Positions 16,656 to 24,850 of a stretch of DNA of 56,882 nt are shown one piece after another. Where the stretch lies: contig NZ_AZSU01000002.1 of the NCBI RefSeq assembly GCF_000511955.1, positions 117,027-173,908 on the forward strand, in the 5' to 3' direction. The notes under the pieces were generated by a model. The model saw only the letters and a list, made by a program, of their open reading frames with translations, was not told the origin of the DNA and did not search any database. This DNA is from [Clostridium] ultunense DSM 10521 (GTDB lineage: Bacteria; Bacillota; Clostridia; Tissierellales; Tepidimicrobiaceae). Position numbers and translations under genes: made by a program. How positions within the stretch are numbered: the first letter of the stretch is position 1; every line of letters starts with the position of its first letter.

Positions 16656-17506
16656 AACTAGGCATTATCAGTGGAAAAGGAGGAACAGGTAAAACCACCA
16701 TAGCCATATCCATAGCAGAATTAGAAAAAGGCTCTATTAGTATAGATGCCGATGTAGATGCCTCCAATATGTTTTTATACTATGATGGTGAAGATATAGA
16801 TAAGGAATACTTTTCTGGAAATGAGATAGCTCAAGTAGATTCAAATATTTGTACCCAATGCGGTCAATGTAATCAAGTATGTAAATTCGATGCCATTGAT
16901 ATGGGAAAGGTAAATCCTTTAAAATGTGAAGGTTGTGGAGCTTGCCAAATAATATGTCCAGTAGATGCCATTAATTTAGTAGAACAAAAAACTGCAGATA
17001 TTTATGAGACTCAAACCCCTACAGGTAAAATATTTAGAGCAGATATGGAAATAGGGGGAGACGGTTCAGGCTTACTCGTATCCCGTCTTAGGAAAAAGGC
17101 AGAAAAACATGAATCTAAATCGGGAATAACTATATTAGATGGTTCTCCTGGTATTGGGTGTGCAGTAATAGCTTCTATTACCAACAATGATTTGGTACTT
17201 ATTGTGACGGAACCTACTAAATCTGGAAAGGAAGATTTCATTAGGGTCCATCAATTAACTGAGCATTTTGGCATAGATTCTATAGTGTGTATCAATAAAT
17301 ACGATATTAATGAAGATATGTCCTTAGAAATAGAGAACTACTGTAAAGAAGAGGAAATTCCTGTAGTGGGTAAAATTCCCTTTGATGAAGAGATCGTAGA
17401 ATCCATTAATAGTTTAAAACCCATAATATATTATGAAGATAGTAAAGCTAATTTGGCTATTAGAGAGATGTGGAAGACTATAAAAGAAAAATATATTAAT
17501 TTTTAG
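16652..17506 (+). CDS. MinD/Mrp-superfamily ATPase with inserted 2[4Fe-4S] ferredoxin domain (2)
   Basis: 284 residues, a paralogue of the preceding gene. Walker A is IISGKGGTGKTTIA (5-18). Ferredoxin cysteines are Cys67/70/73/77 and Cys92/95/98/102. The Walker B-side segment is ILDGSPGIGCAV. It overlaps the upstream gene by 4 bp and ends 8 bp before a second NifX-like gene. Tandem pairs of these ATPases are characteristic of ORP-type operons and suggest an obligate hetero-oligomer that links ATP hydrolysis to Fe-S electron transfer or cluster transfer; the precise reaction is unknown. Confidence 0.9.
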   Translation: MKLGIISGKGGTGKTTIAISIAELEKGSISIDADVDASNMFLYYDGEDIDKEYFSGNEIAQVDSNICTQCGQCNQVCKFDAIDMGKVNPLKCEGCGACQIICPVDAINLVEQKTADIYETQTPTGKIFRADMEIGGDGSGLLVSRLRKKAEKHESKSGITILDGSPGIGCAVIASITNNDLVLIVTEPTKSGKEDFIRVHQLTEHFGIDSIVCINKYDINEDMSLEIENYCKEEEIPVVGKIPFDEEIVESINSLKPIIYYEDSKANLAIREMWKTIKEKYINF

Positions 17507-17514
17507 GAGGTATT

Positions 17515-17871
17515 ATGATGAAAATAGCAATTGCATCAGAAGGAAAAAATGTAAGTGGACATTTTGGACATTGTGAAGGATTTACCATGTATGAAATAGA
17601 AGAGAATAAGGTTTTAAATAGTGAATTTGTTCCAAATCCAGGCCATAGACCAGGGTTTCTACCCATATTTTTAAAAGAACAAGGAATTGATTTAATAATT
17701 TCTGGTGGCATGGGAGGTTCAGCTCAACAATTATTTATAGATAACGGAATAGATATAGTAGTAGGAGCAAAAGGCTCTTGTGATGATGTAATAAAAGCCT
17801 ATATAAATGGAGAATTAAAATCTACTGGTTCAGTTTGCGAAGAACATAGCCATGAAGGCCATTGTAATTAA
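17515..17871 (+). CDS. NifX/NifB-type dinitrogenase Fe-Mo cofactor family protein (second copy)
   Basis: 118 residues with the same NifX-like fold as the gene at 15465 (MMKIAIASEGKNVSGHFGHCEGF, then LIISGGMGGSAQQLFIDNGI). It differs in having His-containing motifs at both ends (GHFGHCEGF and the tail CEEHSHEGHCN), which could hold a metal or cluster. AGGAGG at 17505-17510 serves ATG 17515 or ATG 17518. It is the last gene before a strong terminator (17870-17897), which closes the first transcript. Confidence 0.88.
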   Translation: MMKIAIASEGKNVSGHFGHCEGFTMYEIEENKVLNSEFVPNPGHRPGFLPIFLKEQGIDLIISGGMGGSAQQLFIDNGIDIVVGAKGSCDDVIKAYINGELKSTGSVCEEHSHEGHCN

Positions 17872-17897
17872 AAGCCAATTTAAATTGGCTTTTTTTT
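17870..17897 (+). terminator. Terminator inside the ORP-like cluster
   Basis: AAAAGCCAATTT pairs with AAATTGGCTTTT and is followed by T, ending the transcript that starts at 15394. Confidence 0.85.
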
Positions 17898-17908
17898 AAA
17901 AAAAGTTA

Positions 17909-17960
17909 TTGACATATGCCCAAAAACATGTATAATATAAGTAAATGGGCATAAGCCCAA
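17909..17960 (+). promoter_or_regulatory. Promoter with variant GGCAT operator for the DUF5320-DUF134 genes
   Basis: TTGACA (17909-17914), 16-bp spacer, TATAAT (17931-17936). ATATGCCCA overlaps the -35 side, and TGGGCATAAGCCCA (17946-17959) lies downstream, a looser copy of the 15426 palindrome. Confidence 0.75.
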
Positions 17961-17979
17961 AACTAAAGGAGGAAAGGTT

Positions 17980-18240
17980 ATGCCAAGAAGAAACGGTACT
18001 GGTCCAATGGGAATGGGTCCAATGACTGGATGGGGCAGGGGCTATTGTAGACCAAGAGGCTTTGGTGCTAGACGAGTGGATTTTGGATATGGTTATGGTA
18101 GAGGCGTAGGAAGATTTGGGGCTTGGGATGATTATGCCAGTAATCCAGAAGAAGAAAAAGTCCTATTAGAAAATGAAAAAACATTTTTAAAATCTAGACT
18201 AAAGGAAATAGAAGAAATTCTAGAAAACTTTAACGAATAA
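17980..18240 (+). CDS. DUF5320 family small protein
   Basis: 86 residues. The Gly/Arg/Met-rich start (MPRRNGTGPMGMGPMTGWGRGYC) is the DUF5320 signature and is followed by a Gly/Tyr/Arg-rich middle (GYGYGRGVGRFG) and a charged C-terminal coiled coil (about 52-86). Its function is not known. DUF5320 genes repeatedly occur beside NifX-like proteins, Mrp-type ATPases and DUF134 regulators, as here, so it probably belongs to the same complex. ATG 17980 has an AAAGGAGGAAAGG site. A hairpin at 18239-18271 follows. Confidence 0.8.
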   Translation: MPRRNGTGPMGMGPMTGWGRGYCRPRGFGARRVDFGYGYGRGVGRFGAWDDYASNPEEEKVLLENEKTFLKSRLKEIEEILENFNE

Positions 18241-18271
18241 TAAAAGGGTGAGGTAACTCATCCTTTTATTA
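18239..18271 (+). terminator. Hairpin between the DUF5320 and DUF134 genes
   Basis: AATAAAAGGGTGAG pairs with CTCATCCTTTTATT (one G-U). It probably reduces read-through into the regulator gene. Confidence 0.6.
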
Positions 18272-18304
18272 TGTTAGAATATAAATAGAAGGGAGATGGA
18301 AAGA

Positions 18305-18661
18305 ATGGCTAGACCGAGAAAGAGAAGAAGAGTTTGTGGATTACCCAATCATAAAGTATTTGGTCCAGTGAATAGTAATTATGGTGGAGAATCAATAATT
18401 CTATCTGTAGAAGAATATGAAGTTATTCGTCTCATAGATCTAGAAGGCTTGGAACAAACAGAATGTGCTGAAAGGATGGATGTAGCTCGTTCCACCGTTC
18501 AAAGAATGTATTCAGAAGCCAAACGAAAGGTAGCTGATAGCATAGTAAATGGCAAGATGTTGAGGATAGAAGGCGGAGATTATATACTTTGTGAAATAGA
18601 CAGGGACAAATGTATTCCTTGTAATAGAGGTGGACACAGACATAGAAGAGGTAGGGGGTAG
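18305..18661 (+). CDS. DUF134 family DNA-binding regulator (1)
   Basis: 119 residues. It begins MARPRKRRRVCGLPNHKVFGP, as DUF134 proteins do, and has a sigma-70 region 4-like helix-turn-helix (TECAERMDVARSTVQRMYSE). A Cys/His-rich tail (CEIDRDKCIPCNRGGHRHRRG) may bind metal or a cluster. An ATG 9 bp upstream (18296) is in frame, but MARPRK matches the family start and the second DUF134 protein here. The likely role is control of the neighbouring NifX/ATPase genes through the GGCATATGCC-type operators; this is inferred. Confidence 0.85.
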   Translation: MARPRKRRRVCGLPNHKVFGPVNSNYGGESIILSVEEYEVIRLIDLEGLEQTECAERMDVARSTVQRMYSEAKRKVADSIVNGKMLRIEGGDYILCEIDRDKCIPCNRGGHRHRRGRG

Positions 18662-18699
18662 AAGGATAAGATAAAACTTCTTCCCTTTGCTTATCCTTC
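18661..18699. terminator. Convergent terminator between DUF134 and spoVB
   Basis: GAAGGATAAG (18661-18670) pairs with CTTATCCTTC (18690-18699); the right arm overlaps the end of spoVB. Confidence 0.6.
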
Positions 18700-20229
18700 T
18701 ATTAACTTTCTAAATGAATTTTTTGGAATTGCCTTAGTAATATATAGGACAAATATATAGGCTAAGACGCCTATTATTAGACTAAATAGAAAAGCCCATA
18801 CATTATTGGAACCATATCCATAGAGTAGTTCTATTCCATTGTATATTATTAGGACCATAATAGCCGTAGCCAGTAAAGGTTTGAAAATTATATCTACACA
18901 ATCTATTTTTAATTTGATCACTTTTCTAATGGCAATAGTATCCAAAACAAAAGTAACAATACCCGACAATAAAAAGCCTATGAAAAAGCCATTTATCCCA
19001 AACCAGGGATTTCCTACTAGGTAGTATATTGTTAATACTTGAATAACCATACCTAATAGTCTATTCAAGGTAACTATCATGTGTTTCTTTAAACCATTTA
19101 ATATTCCTGAAAAAGTATGTTGCAATGCTTTGAATATGGTCCCGCAGGCCATAAGGTTGATAAATTGACCAACTTTTAAATCTCCATAGAGGTAAAAACC
19201 TAATGGTTCAGAAAAGAAAATATATAATCCCGTTAGGGGAATAGCTGCCATTAAAGTAATTTTTATGGAAAATATAATATTATGCCTTACATTCCTATAG
19301 TTTTTCAATGCCATCTGCTCTGATAGATTAGGAACTAGATTTATTACCATAGCCGATGTTACGATAAAGGGAAGCATGATTAAAGGCATAGTCATACCCG
19401 TAATCCTTCCAAAGGTTGCTACTGCCTCCCTATTTGTATATCCAATTTTCATAAGATTTTGTGGGATTAATATAGAATTAATAAATCTAAGTATAACATT
19501 TAATAATCCGGATATACCTATAGGCATAGCTATAGGTAATATTTGCCTGAGAATTGTATTTATATAAATCTTATTGGGTTTAATATATTGGTTCTTTCTT
19601 TTCCAAGGCTTAAGCATGTATATAAGCCATATTAGATCGAATATTTCTCCTATAGCAATACCAGCAATTGCAATGAATGCTCCATAAATTGGTTCAACAG
19701 GGCAGATATAGTAGAGAAACCCTAGCACAATAACAAACCTAGTTACATGTTCGATAATCTGTGAAATACTAGGGACCATTATCAATTTCAATCCATAATA
19801 ATATCCTCTTAAAACTGAGCTTATAGATATAACCACAATAGCTGGAATTAATAGATATAAAGCTGAAACCATTTTTTTATCTCTAAAGACCCTTAATGCA
19901 ATATTTTCACTAAATAGGATTATGATTAAACTAAATATAATAGATAAAAATAGGGTTAAAATCAGAGCTACCTTTAAAGTTTTTTCAATGGCATAATGAT
20001 TTTTTTGAGAATTTTGTTCTGCCACTAATCTAGATACTGCCGTTGGAATGCCGACAGTAGAAAAAATTAGAAAAATCATCAATATGGACATGGCCATCTG
20101 GAACAAACCCATAGCTTCTGCTCCTAGGAATTTCGACAACATTACATCATAAGCAAAATTGATAATCTGAATAATAAAATTTACTAAGACTAATAAAATC
20201 GATCCATAGACAAAGCCTTTTTTTCTCAA
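18691..20229 (-). CDS. spoVB: Stage V sporulation protein B-like lipid/polysaccharide flippase
   Basis: 512 residues with about 13-14 membrane helices, MOP/MATE superfamily, Polysacc_synt type. It starts KKGFVYGSILLVLVNFIIQI and includes FLGAEAMGLFQMAMS and TAVSRLVAEQ, typical of SpoVB. In Bacillus SpoVB is needed for spore cortex peptidoglycan, presumably flipping lipid-linked precursors across the outer forespore membrane. It is single-gene, divergent from the selenoprotein gene at 20387. Confidence 0.9.
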   Translation of the reverse strand: MRKKGFVYGSILLVLVNFIIQIINFAYDVMLSKFLGAEAMGLFQMAMSILMIFLIFSTVGIPTAVSRLVAEQNSQKNHYAIEKTLKVALILTLFLSIIFSLIIILFSENIALRVFRDKKMVSALYLLIPAIVVISISSVLRGYYYGLKLIMVPSISQIIEHVTRFVIVLGFLYYICPVEPIYGAFIAIAGIAIGEIFDLIWLIYMLKPWKRKNQYIKPNKIYINTILRQILPIAMPIGISGLLNVILRFINSILIPQNLMKIGYTNREAVATFGRITGMTMPLIMLPFIVTSAMVINLVPNLSEQMALKNYRNVRHNIIFSIKITLMAAIPLTGLYIFFSEPLGFYLYGDLKVGQFINLMACGTIFKALQHTFSGILNGLKKHMIVTLNRLLGMVIQVLTIYYLVGNPWFGINGFFIGFLLSGIVTFVLDTIAIRKVIKLKIDCVDIIFKPLLATAIMVLIIYNGIELLYGYGSNNVWAFLFSLIIGVLAYIFVLYITKAIPKNSFRKLIEG

Positions 20230-20330
20230 AACACCACCCCGTTACCATGAAACATAGGATTATATATATTCATTTATATGCTAGGGGGAAAATAAAATGA
20301 GTTGAAGACAATCTTTAGATTAAATATTAA

Positions 20331-20358
20331 TTGACATCATACCCCTCTATAGTATAAT
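20331..20358 (+). promoter_or_regulatory. Promoter of the CC/Se selenoprotein gene
   Basis: TTGACA (20331-20336), 16-bp spacer, TATAAT (20353-20358). The 17 bp ATACCCCTCTATAGTAT at 20340-20356 share both ends with the CsoR-like dyads at 49914 and 51066, but the second half-site is poor. Confidence 0.75.
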
Positions 20359-20386
20359 AAAGTAAATAAACTTAAGGGGGATAAAA

Positions 20387-20674
20387 ATGAAAATTATAAT
20401 TGATTCAAGAGCTAAAGAATACATAAAAAAAGCCAATGAAGATAAGGCTATTACAATTAATCTTTTTGAAGCTAGTAATTGTTGAGTACCAATAGTAGAA
20501 CTATCTGTTGAGATGGGAAGACCAGAAGATGAATCCTTATACAATTTGTATAGTTTAGGAGATATTAAAGTATATTGCATACCACAACTAAGGGCAAAGA
20601 ATGATGAAATTAGAGTTAGATTAAGAAACTTTTTCTGGAGTAAATACTTGTATGTAGACGGATATAAAATATAA
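20387..20674 (+). CDS. CC/Se motif family selenoprotein (UGA = Sec)
   Basis: 95 residues: ATG 20387 with a GGGGG ribosome site, one in-frame TGA at 20483-20485 read as Sec33, stop TAA 20672-20674. The motif around it is FEASN-C-U-VPIVE, a Cys-Sec pair where homologues have Cys-Cys. The N-terminus MKIIIDSRAKEYIKKANEDK and the following VEMGRP and DIKVYCIP match the small HesB-like CC/Se family. Function is unknown; a redox or metal-binding role is inferred from the vicinal Cys-Sec. A short hairpin (20492-20504, ATAGT/ACTAT) lies 6 nt after the UGA. Confidence 0.88.
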
Positions 20675-20753
20675 TATAACATAAGGTAATGGAAGACAAA
20701 ATATAGTTAAATATATTATAATATTTATAGCAATAAAATATTGGAGGCTTAAT

Positions 20754-21872
20754 ATGAAAAATAATTTATGGATCGTCCTTTTGCTGGTAGTGTTAATTCC
20801 CTCTAATGTTCATGGTGAATACATGGAACCTGTGGACACATATATGGAAAGGGCCATTGTTTTGGAAGTAGAGGAAGGGGAAGTAATAGAAGAAGTAGAG
20901 GGCATATTAACCCAAGTTCAATATGTGAAGTTAGAGATCATTAGTGGAAAATATAAAGGAAAAATATTTGAAACTGAAAATCATCTGTCGGATAATATAG
21001 CATATGATATTGTGGTAAAAAAGGGAGATAAAGTAGTAGTAGGTATTGAAGAATATGATGATGACCTTGTAGAAGTCTATGTATCAGACTATGCTCGGCA
21101 GAATTATATTTTCTACCTTCTAGGTTTGTTTGTACTGTTAATCATAGTTATTGGTAGAGAAAAGGGGATTAAGGCTGTAATAACATTGGCTATTACTATA
21201 TTTATGATTATGAAGGTATTATTACCCTTGATGCTAAAGGGAATAAATCCAATTCCTATTTCTGTTCTAGTATCTATTGGTGTTACTATAATTACCATTT
21301 TTCTTATTGGAGGAATTAATAGCAAAAGTATATCTGCAATTGTAGGTACTAGCAGTGGTGTCATTATTTCTGGGCTTATAGCCTATTTTGTTGGTAGTCA
21401 GGTAAGATTAACTGGACTTAGTGCTGAAGAAGCTACTATGCTCATGTACATACCACAAGGTGTGGATTTCGATTTTAGAGGTCTATTATTTTCCGGAATA
21501 ATATTAGGTGCTTTGGGAGCAATAATGGATGTGGGAATGTCCATAGCTTCATCTATAGAAGAAATCCACAATGCCAATGAGAATCTTACAAAAAGGGAAC
21601 TATTCAATTCAGGAATGAATGTAGGAAAGGATATAATGGGAACTATGACCAATACATTGATATTAGCATATACGGGAAGTTCCATACCATTATTACTATT
21701 ATTCATGGCCTATGAAACATCCATGATTAAAATTATAAATTTAGATATTATTGCAACAGAAATAGTTCGCTCTCTATCGGGAAGTATTGGGTTAGTACTC
21801 ACTATTCCATTAACAGCTCTGATTTCAACAGTTTTGATAAAAAGGGATAAGGTTGAAAAAATGTCAAAATGA
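20754..21872 (+). CDS. YibE/F family membrane protein
   Basis: 372 residues. A signal-like N-terminus precedes an extracytoplasmic beta-rich region (about 24-118) that follows the YibE/F pattern, then seven to eight membrane helices (about 120-365). The helix region contains VTIITIFLIGGINSKSISAI and GALGAIMDVGMSIASSIEEI, conserved in the family. The role is not established; these proteins are multi-pass and widespread in Firmicutes. ATG 20754 has a TTGGAGGC site. The arsenate-reductase-like gene starts 24 bp later, so they are probably cotranscribed. Confidence 0.85.
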   Translation: MKNNLWIVLLLVVLIPSNVHGEYMEPVDTYMERAIVLEVEEGEVIEEVEGILTQVQYVKLEIISGKYKGKIFETENHLSDNIAYDIVVKKGDKVVVGIEEYDDDLVEVYVSDYARQNYIFYLLGLFVLLIIVIGREKGIKAVITLAITIFMIMKVLLPLMLKGINPIPISVLVSIGVTIITIFLIGGINSKSISAIVGTSSGVIISGLIAYFVGSQVRLTGLSAEEATMLMYIPQGVDFDFRGLLFSGIILGALGAIMDVGMSIASSIEEIHNANENLTKRELFNSGMNVGKDIMGTMTNTLILAYTGSSIPLLLLFMAYETSMIKIINLDIIATEIVRSLSGSIGLVLTIPLTALISTVLIKRDKVEKMSK

Positions 21873-21896
21873 ATAAATCTTTGGAGGAAAAACAAT

Positions 21897-22307
21897 ATGA
21901 AACCAAAAGTAGCATTTATATGCGTTCATAATTCATGCAGATCTCAAATGGCAGAAGCATTAGGCAAGCTATTTGCTTCAGGTATTTTTGACTCCTGTTC
22001 TGCTGGTACAGAAACAAAACCAGAAATCAATCAAGATGCAGTGAGGATAATAAAGGATTTATATGGAGTGGATATGAATAAAACCCAATATTCTAAGTTG
22101 TTAACGGATATACCAGAAGTAGATATAGTAATAAAAATGGGATGTAATGTTGTTTGTCCATATCTACCTTCTAAACATGAAGAAGACTGGGGACTAGAAG
22201 ATCCAACAGGGAAAGATGATGAAGAATTTATTAAAACCGCTAGGATTATAGAAGGTAAGGTAAAGGACTTAGCTGAAAGAATTAAAAATGGTGAAATAGT
22301 ATTATAG
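21897..22307 (+). CDS. arsC: Arsenate reductase, thioredoxin-coupled low-MW phosphatase type
   Basis: 136 residues. The active-site loop CVHNSCRS (Cys9 to Arg15) is the CX5R phosphatase loop, and the pair of redox cysteines in MGCNVVCPYLP, with EDWGLEDPTGK, identify ArsC of the Staphylococcus pI258/Bacillus type. It reduces arsenate to arsenite via a cysteine relay recycled by thioredoxin. It lies just before the ArsR/permease operon, which fits arsenic resistance. Terminator at 22345-22374. Confidence 0.9.
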   Translation: MKPKVAFICVHNSCRSQMAEALGKLFASGIFDSCSAGTETKPEINQDAVRIIKDLYGVDMNKTQYSKLLTDIPEVDIVIKMGCNVVCPYLPSKHEEDWGLEDPTGKDDEEFIKTARIIEGKVKDLAERIKNGEIVL

Positions 22308-22344
22308 AAAATAATAATATAACTAAAAAAAGTAGATTCTTAAA

Positions 22345-22374
22345 AACAAGTCGGGATTTCTCGGCTTGTTTTAA
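22345..22374 (+). terminator. Terminator after arsC
   Basis: Inverted repeat AAACAAG...CTTGTTT with G-U extended stem, ending in T-rich sequence. Confidence 0.7.
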
Positions 22375-22423
22375 ATTTGTATTTTCTATTCCAAAACTAA
22401 ATTAATTATTTAGCGTTAAACTA

Positions 22424-22488
22424 TTGACAAATTACAATAACAAAGGTATTATACTTATATAACCATATAGGCATATAGGCATATAATA
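22424..22488 (+). promoter_or_regulatory. Promoter and tandem ArsR-type operator of the metal operon
   Basis: TTGACA (22424-22429), 17-bp spacer, TATTAT (22447-22452). Downstream, CATATAGG is repeated in tandem (22464-22471, 22472-22479) and continues as CATATAAT (22480-22487). ArsR-type repressors often bind ATAT-rich repeats at this position, so the ArsR encoded at 23464 is the likely binder. Confidence 0.75.
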
Positions 22489-22518
22489 TATTAAATTCAT
22501 TTCCAAGGAGGAATATAT

Positions 22519-23451
22519 ATGGCAAATAAAACAAAATTATATTTACTTACAGGTTTTTTAGGGGCAGGAAAGACTACTTTTTTAACCAATGTTTTAAAGA
22601 ATTTGACGGGTAAAAAAGTTGCAGTAATAATGAATGAATTTGGTAAAGTAGGCATAGATGGAACTATAATCGAAAAAGAAGGGATGGAACTGGTAGAGAT
22701 AAACAGAGGCTCCATATTCTGTTCTTGTTTACAGCTTTCCTTTGTTTCCGCTTTAGTAGAAATGGCAGATAGGGATATGGAATATGTATTTGTTGAAAGT
22801 TCTGGCCTAGCTGACCCATCCAATATAGGGGAATTCTTAGAGGCGGTAAAGGCAGCTAAAGGGGATGTGTACGATTATAGTGGAGCCATTTGTATAGTAG
22901 ATGGAGTAAATTTTCTAGATCAGATAGAAGATATAGAAACGGTAGAAAGACAGCTTAAATTTTGTCATTTAGCGATATTAAGTAAAGTAGATTTAATAGA
23001 TGAATCAAAATTAAATAAGATAAAGGAAAAAATAAAAGAAATAAATCCTAAAGTAGATATAGTAGAATCCATAAATGGAGAAATAGATTATGATTTTTTA
23101 GAAAAAGATCTTTTAGAAGAAGATTGGCTTGGGGTAGAAGACACCACCAATACTCCAGAAAATAGGCCTAAAACTCTAATATTAACCTATGAAGGCAAAT
23201 TAACTAAAGATGAACTTAGCCAATTCATAGATTCAATTAAAGACGATTGTTATAGAGTAAAAGGATTTTTCCAGCTAGAAGACGGTTGGAATCAAGTAGA
23301 TGTAGTAGGTAAAAGGATAGATTATAAACTAACGGACAAAGGAGAAAAAAATTCTCAATTGGTTATCATATCTAAAATAGGACCTAAGATAATAAGGCCT
23401 ATATTCAAGACTTGGGAAGAAATAGTAGGAAAAAAGATGATATTAAGATAA
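22519..23451 (+). CDS. CobW/P47K (G3E, COG0523) family GTPase, putative metal chaperone
   Basis: 310 residues. Walker A is TGFLGAGKTTF (11-21); the catalytic ESSGLADP and the base motif SKVDLID (about 154-160) are present. The metal-binding CxCC motif of the family reads CSCL (Cys68, Cys70), so one ligand is missing or replaced. Family members deliver zinc, cobalt or nickel to client enzymes. It is first in an operon with an ArsR repressor, a permease and a thioredoxin-like protein, suggesting a role in metal or metalloid homeostasis under metal control. Confidence 0.85.
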   Translation: MANKTKLYLLTGFLGAGKTTFLTNVLKNLTGKKVAVIMNEFGKVGIDGTIIEKEGMELVEINRGSIFCSCLQLSFVSALVEMADRDMEYVFVESSGLADPSNIGEFLEAVKAAKGDVYDYSGAICIVDGVNFLDQIEDIETVERQLKFCHLAILSKVDLIDESKLNKIKEKIKEINPKVDIVESINGEIDYDFLEKDLLEEDWLGVEDTTNTPENRPKTLILTYEGKLTKDELSQFIDSIKDDCYRVKGFFQLEDGWNQVDVVGKRIDYKLTDKGEKNSQLVIISKIGPKIIRPIFKTWEEIVGKKMILR

Positions 23452-23463
23452 GGAGAGAGTTAA

Positions 23464-23811
23464 ATGGATAAATTATTAAATTATTTTAAATTACTTTCCG
23501 ATGAAACACGGCTTAGAATTATGGTGCTCTTATACCATGGTGAATTCTGTGTATGTCAAATCACTGGAATAACTGATATATCTCAGCCTAATGTTTCAAA
23601 ACATTTGGCTAGACTTAGGGACATGGGGCTGGTAAAGGATGAAAAAAAAGAACAATATACTTTCTATTCATTAAATCTAGAGGATAAACTGTTTGAAGAC
23701 ATACTAACAAAAATAGTTGACAATTTAGGAAACTATCCGGTATTAAAGTTAGATTTGGAAAAGAGTAAAGCAGCAGCCAAATATATTGAATTGGCAAATA
23801 TATGTAAGTAG
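23464..23811 (+). CDS. ArsR/SmtB family metal(loid)-sensing repressor
   Basis: 115 residues with a winged helix-turn-helix (YFKLLSDETRLRIMVLLYHG, then ISQPNVSKHLARLRDMG). The Cys-Val-Cys pair at 29-31 in the recognition-helix region is the ArsR-type alpha3 site for As(III)/Sb(III) and related metals. It lies 12 bp after the GTPase gene and 17 bp before the permease, inside the operon it probably represses through the repeats at 22464-22488. Confidence 0.9.
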   Translation: MDKLLNYFKLLSDETRLRIMVLLYHGEFCVCQITGITDISQPNVSKHLARLRDMGLVKDEKKEQYTFYSLNLEDKLFEDILTKIVDNLGNYPVLKLDLEKSKAAAKYIELANICK

Positions 23812-23828
23812 AATAGGCGGTGATTTAG

Positions 23829-24833
23829 ATGAATATATTCTCTTGGCTCAACGATCAGCTATTGAAGATGAAATGGCTATGGAATTTAGTTGAGTTATTA
23901 GTTGAAAAGGTTTTTAAACTATCCATGGAAACTAGAGTAGGTGGAAGTATCCATTTTTTCATATATGATACCATAAAGATCTTCATACTATTATCAGTAA
24001 TGATATTTATCATATCCTTCATACAAAGTTACTTTCCGCCAGAAAGGACTAAGAAGATCATTGGCCGATTTAAGGGATTAAAAGGAAATATATTTGGAGC
24101 ATTATTGGGAACTGTAACTCCTTTTTGTTCCTGCTCCAGTATTCCTATCTTTATAGGCTTTGTGTCGGCAGGACTACCTTTAGGAGCTACCTTTTCATTT
24201 TTAATCTCCTCACCTATGATCGATTTAGCTTCTCTTATGTTACTCATGTCCTTCTTTGGAACAAAGGTTGGAACAGTATATGTAGCTGTAGGACTAGTGG
24301 TAGCAGTTATCGGTGGGGTTTTAATCAATAGATTAAGAATGGAGAAATACGTGGAATCCTATGTATGGGGCGTAGAGAATGTGGATATTGAAATAGAGGA
24401 ATTAACTCGTAAAGATAGGATAGAGTTTGCCAAATCCCAGGTAAAGGAAATAGTGGGTAGAGTGTGGCCCTATATTTTAATTGGAGTAGGTATAGGAGCG
24501 GGAATTCATAATTGGGTACCTCAGTCCATTATAGAAAAGGTTCTAGGGGAAGGGAATCCCTTCTCCGTATTAATAGCAACTTTTATCGGCATACCAATAT
24601 ATGCGGATATATTTGGCACCATCCCCATAGCAGAGGCCTTAATTGCTAAAGGAGTAGGGATTGGCACTGTAATCTCCTTTATGATGGGAGTTACTACTCT
24701 ATCAATTCCATCTCTGGTTATGCTTAGTAAGGTAGTAAAACCCAAATTATTAGCTACCTTTGTGGCTATTGTAACTTTGGGGATAATAATCGTAGGATAT
24801 GGACTTAATGGTCTTTCATTCCTATTAATATAA
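23829..24833 (+). CDS. DUF318/ArsP-like permease
   Basis: 334 residues with about eight membrane helices and a central charged loop (about 175-205). The conserved motif TPFCSCSSIPIFIGF (Cys100, Cys102) lies at the start of a membrane helix and recurs in this permease family, which includes the ArsP-type organoarsenical exporters. Second-half segment PIYADIFGTIPIAEAL is also conserved. Export of an arsenic compound or a thiol-reactive metal is inferred from the ArsR and thioredoxin-like neighbours. Confidence 0.85.
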   Translation: MNIFSWLNDQLLKMKWLWNLVELLVEKVFKLSMETRVGGSIHFFIYDTIKIFILLSVMIFIISFIQSYFPPERTKKIIGRFKGLKGNIFGALLGTVTPFCSCSSIPIFIGFVSAGLPLGATFSFLISSPMIDLASLMLLMSFFGTKVGTVYVAVGLVVAVIGGVLINRLRMEKYVESYVWGVENVDIEIEELTRKDRIEFAKSQVKEIVGRVWPYILIGVGIGAGIHNWVPQSIIEKVLGEGNPFSVLIATFIGIPIYADIFGTIPIAEALIAKGVGIGTVISFMMGVTTLSIPSLVMLSKVVKPKLLATFVAIVTLGIIIVGYGLNGLSFLLI

Positions 24834-24850
24834 GGAAGGGTGAAAAGAGT

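Noticed and set aside
22464-22487. CRISPR or minisatellite
   Set aside because: Only two to three 8-bp units occur, at a position typical of an ArsR operator.
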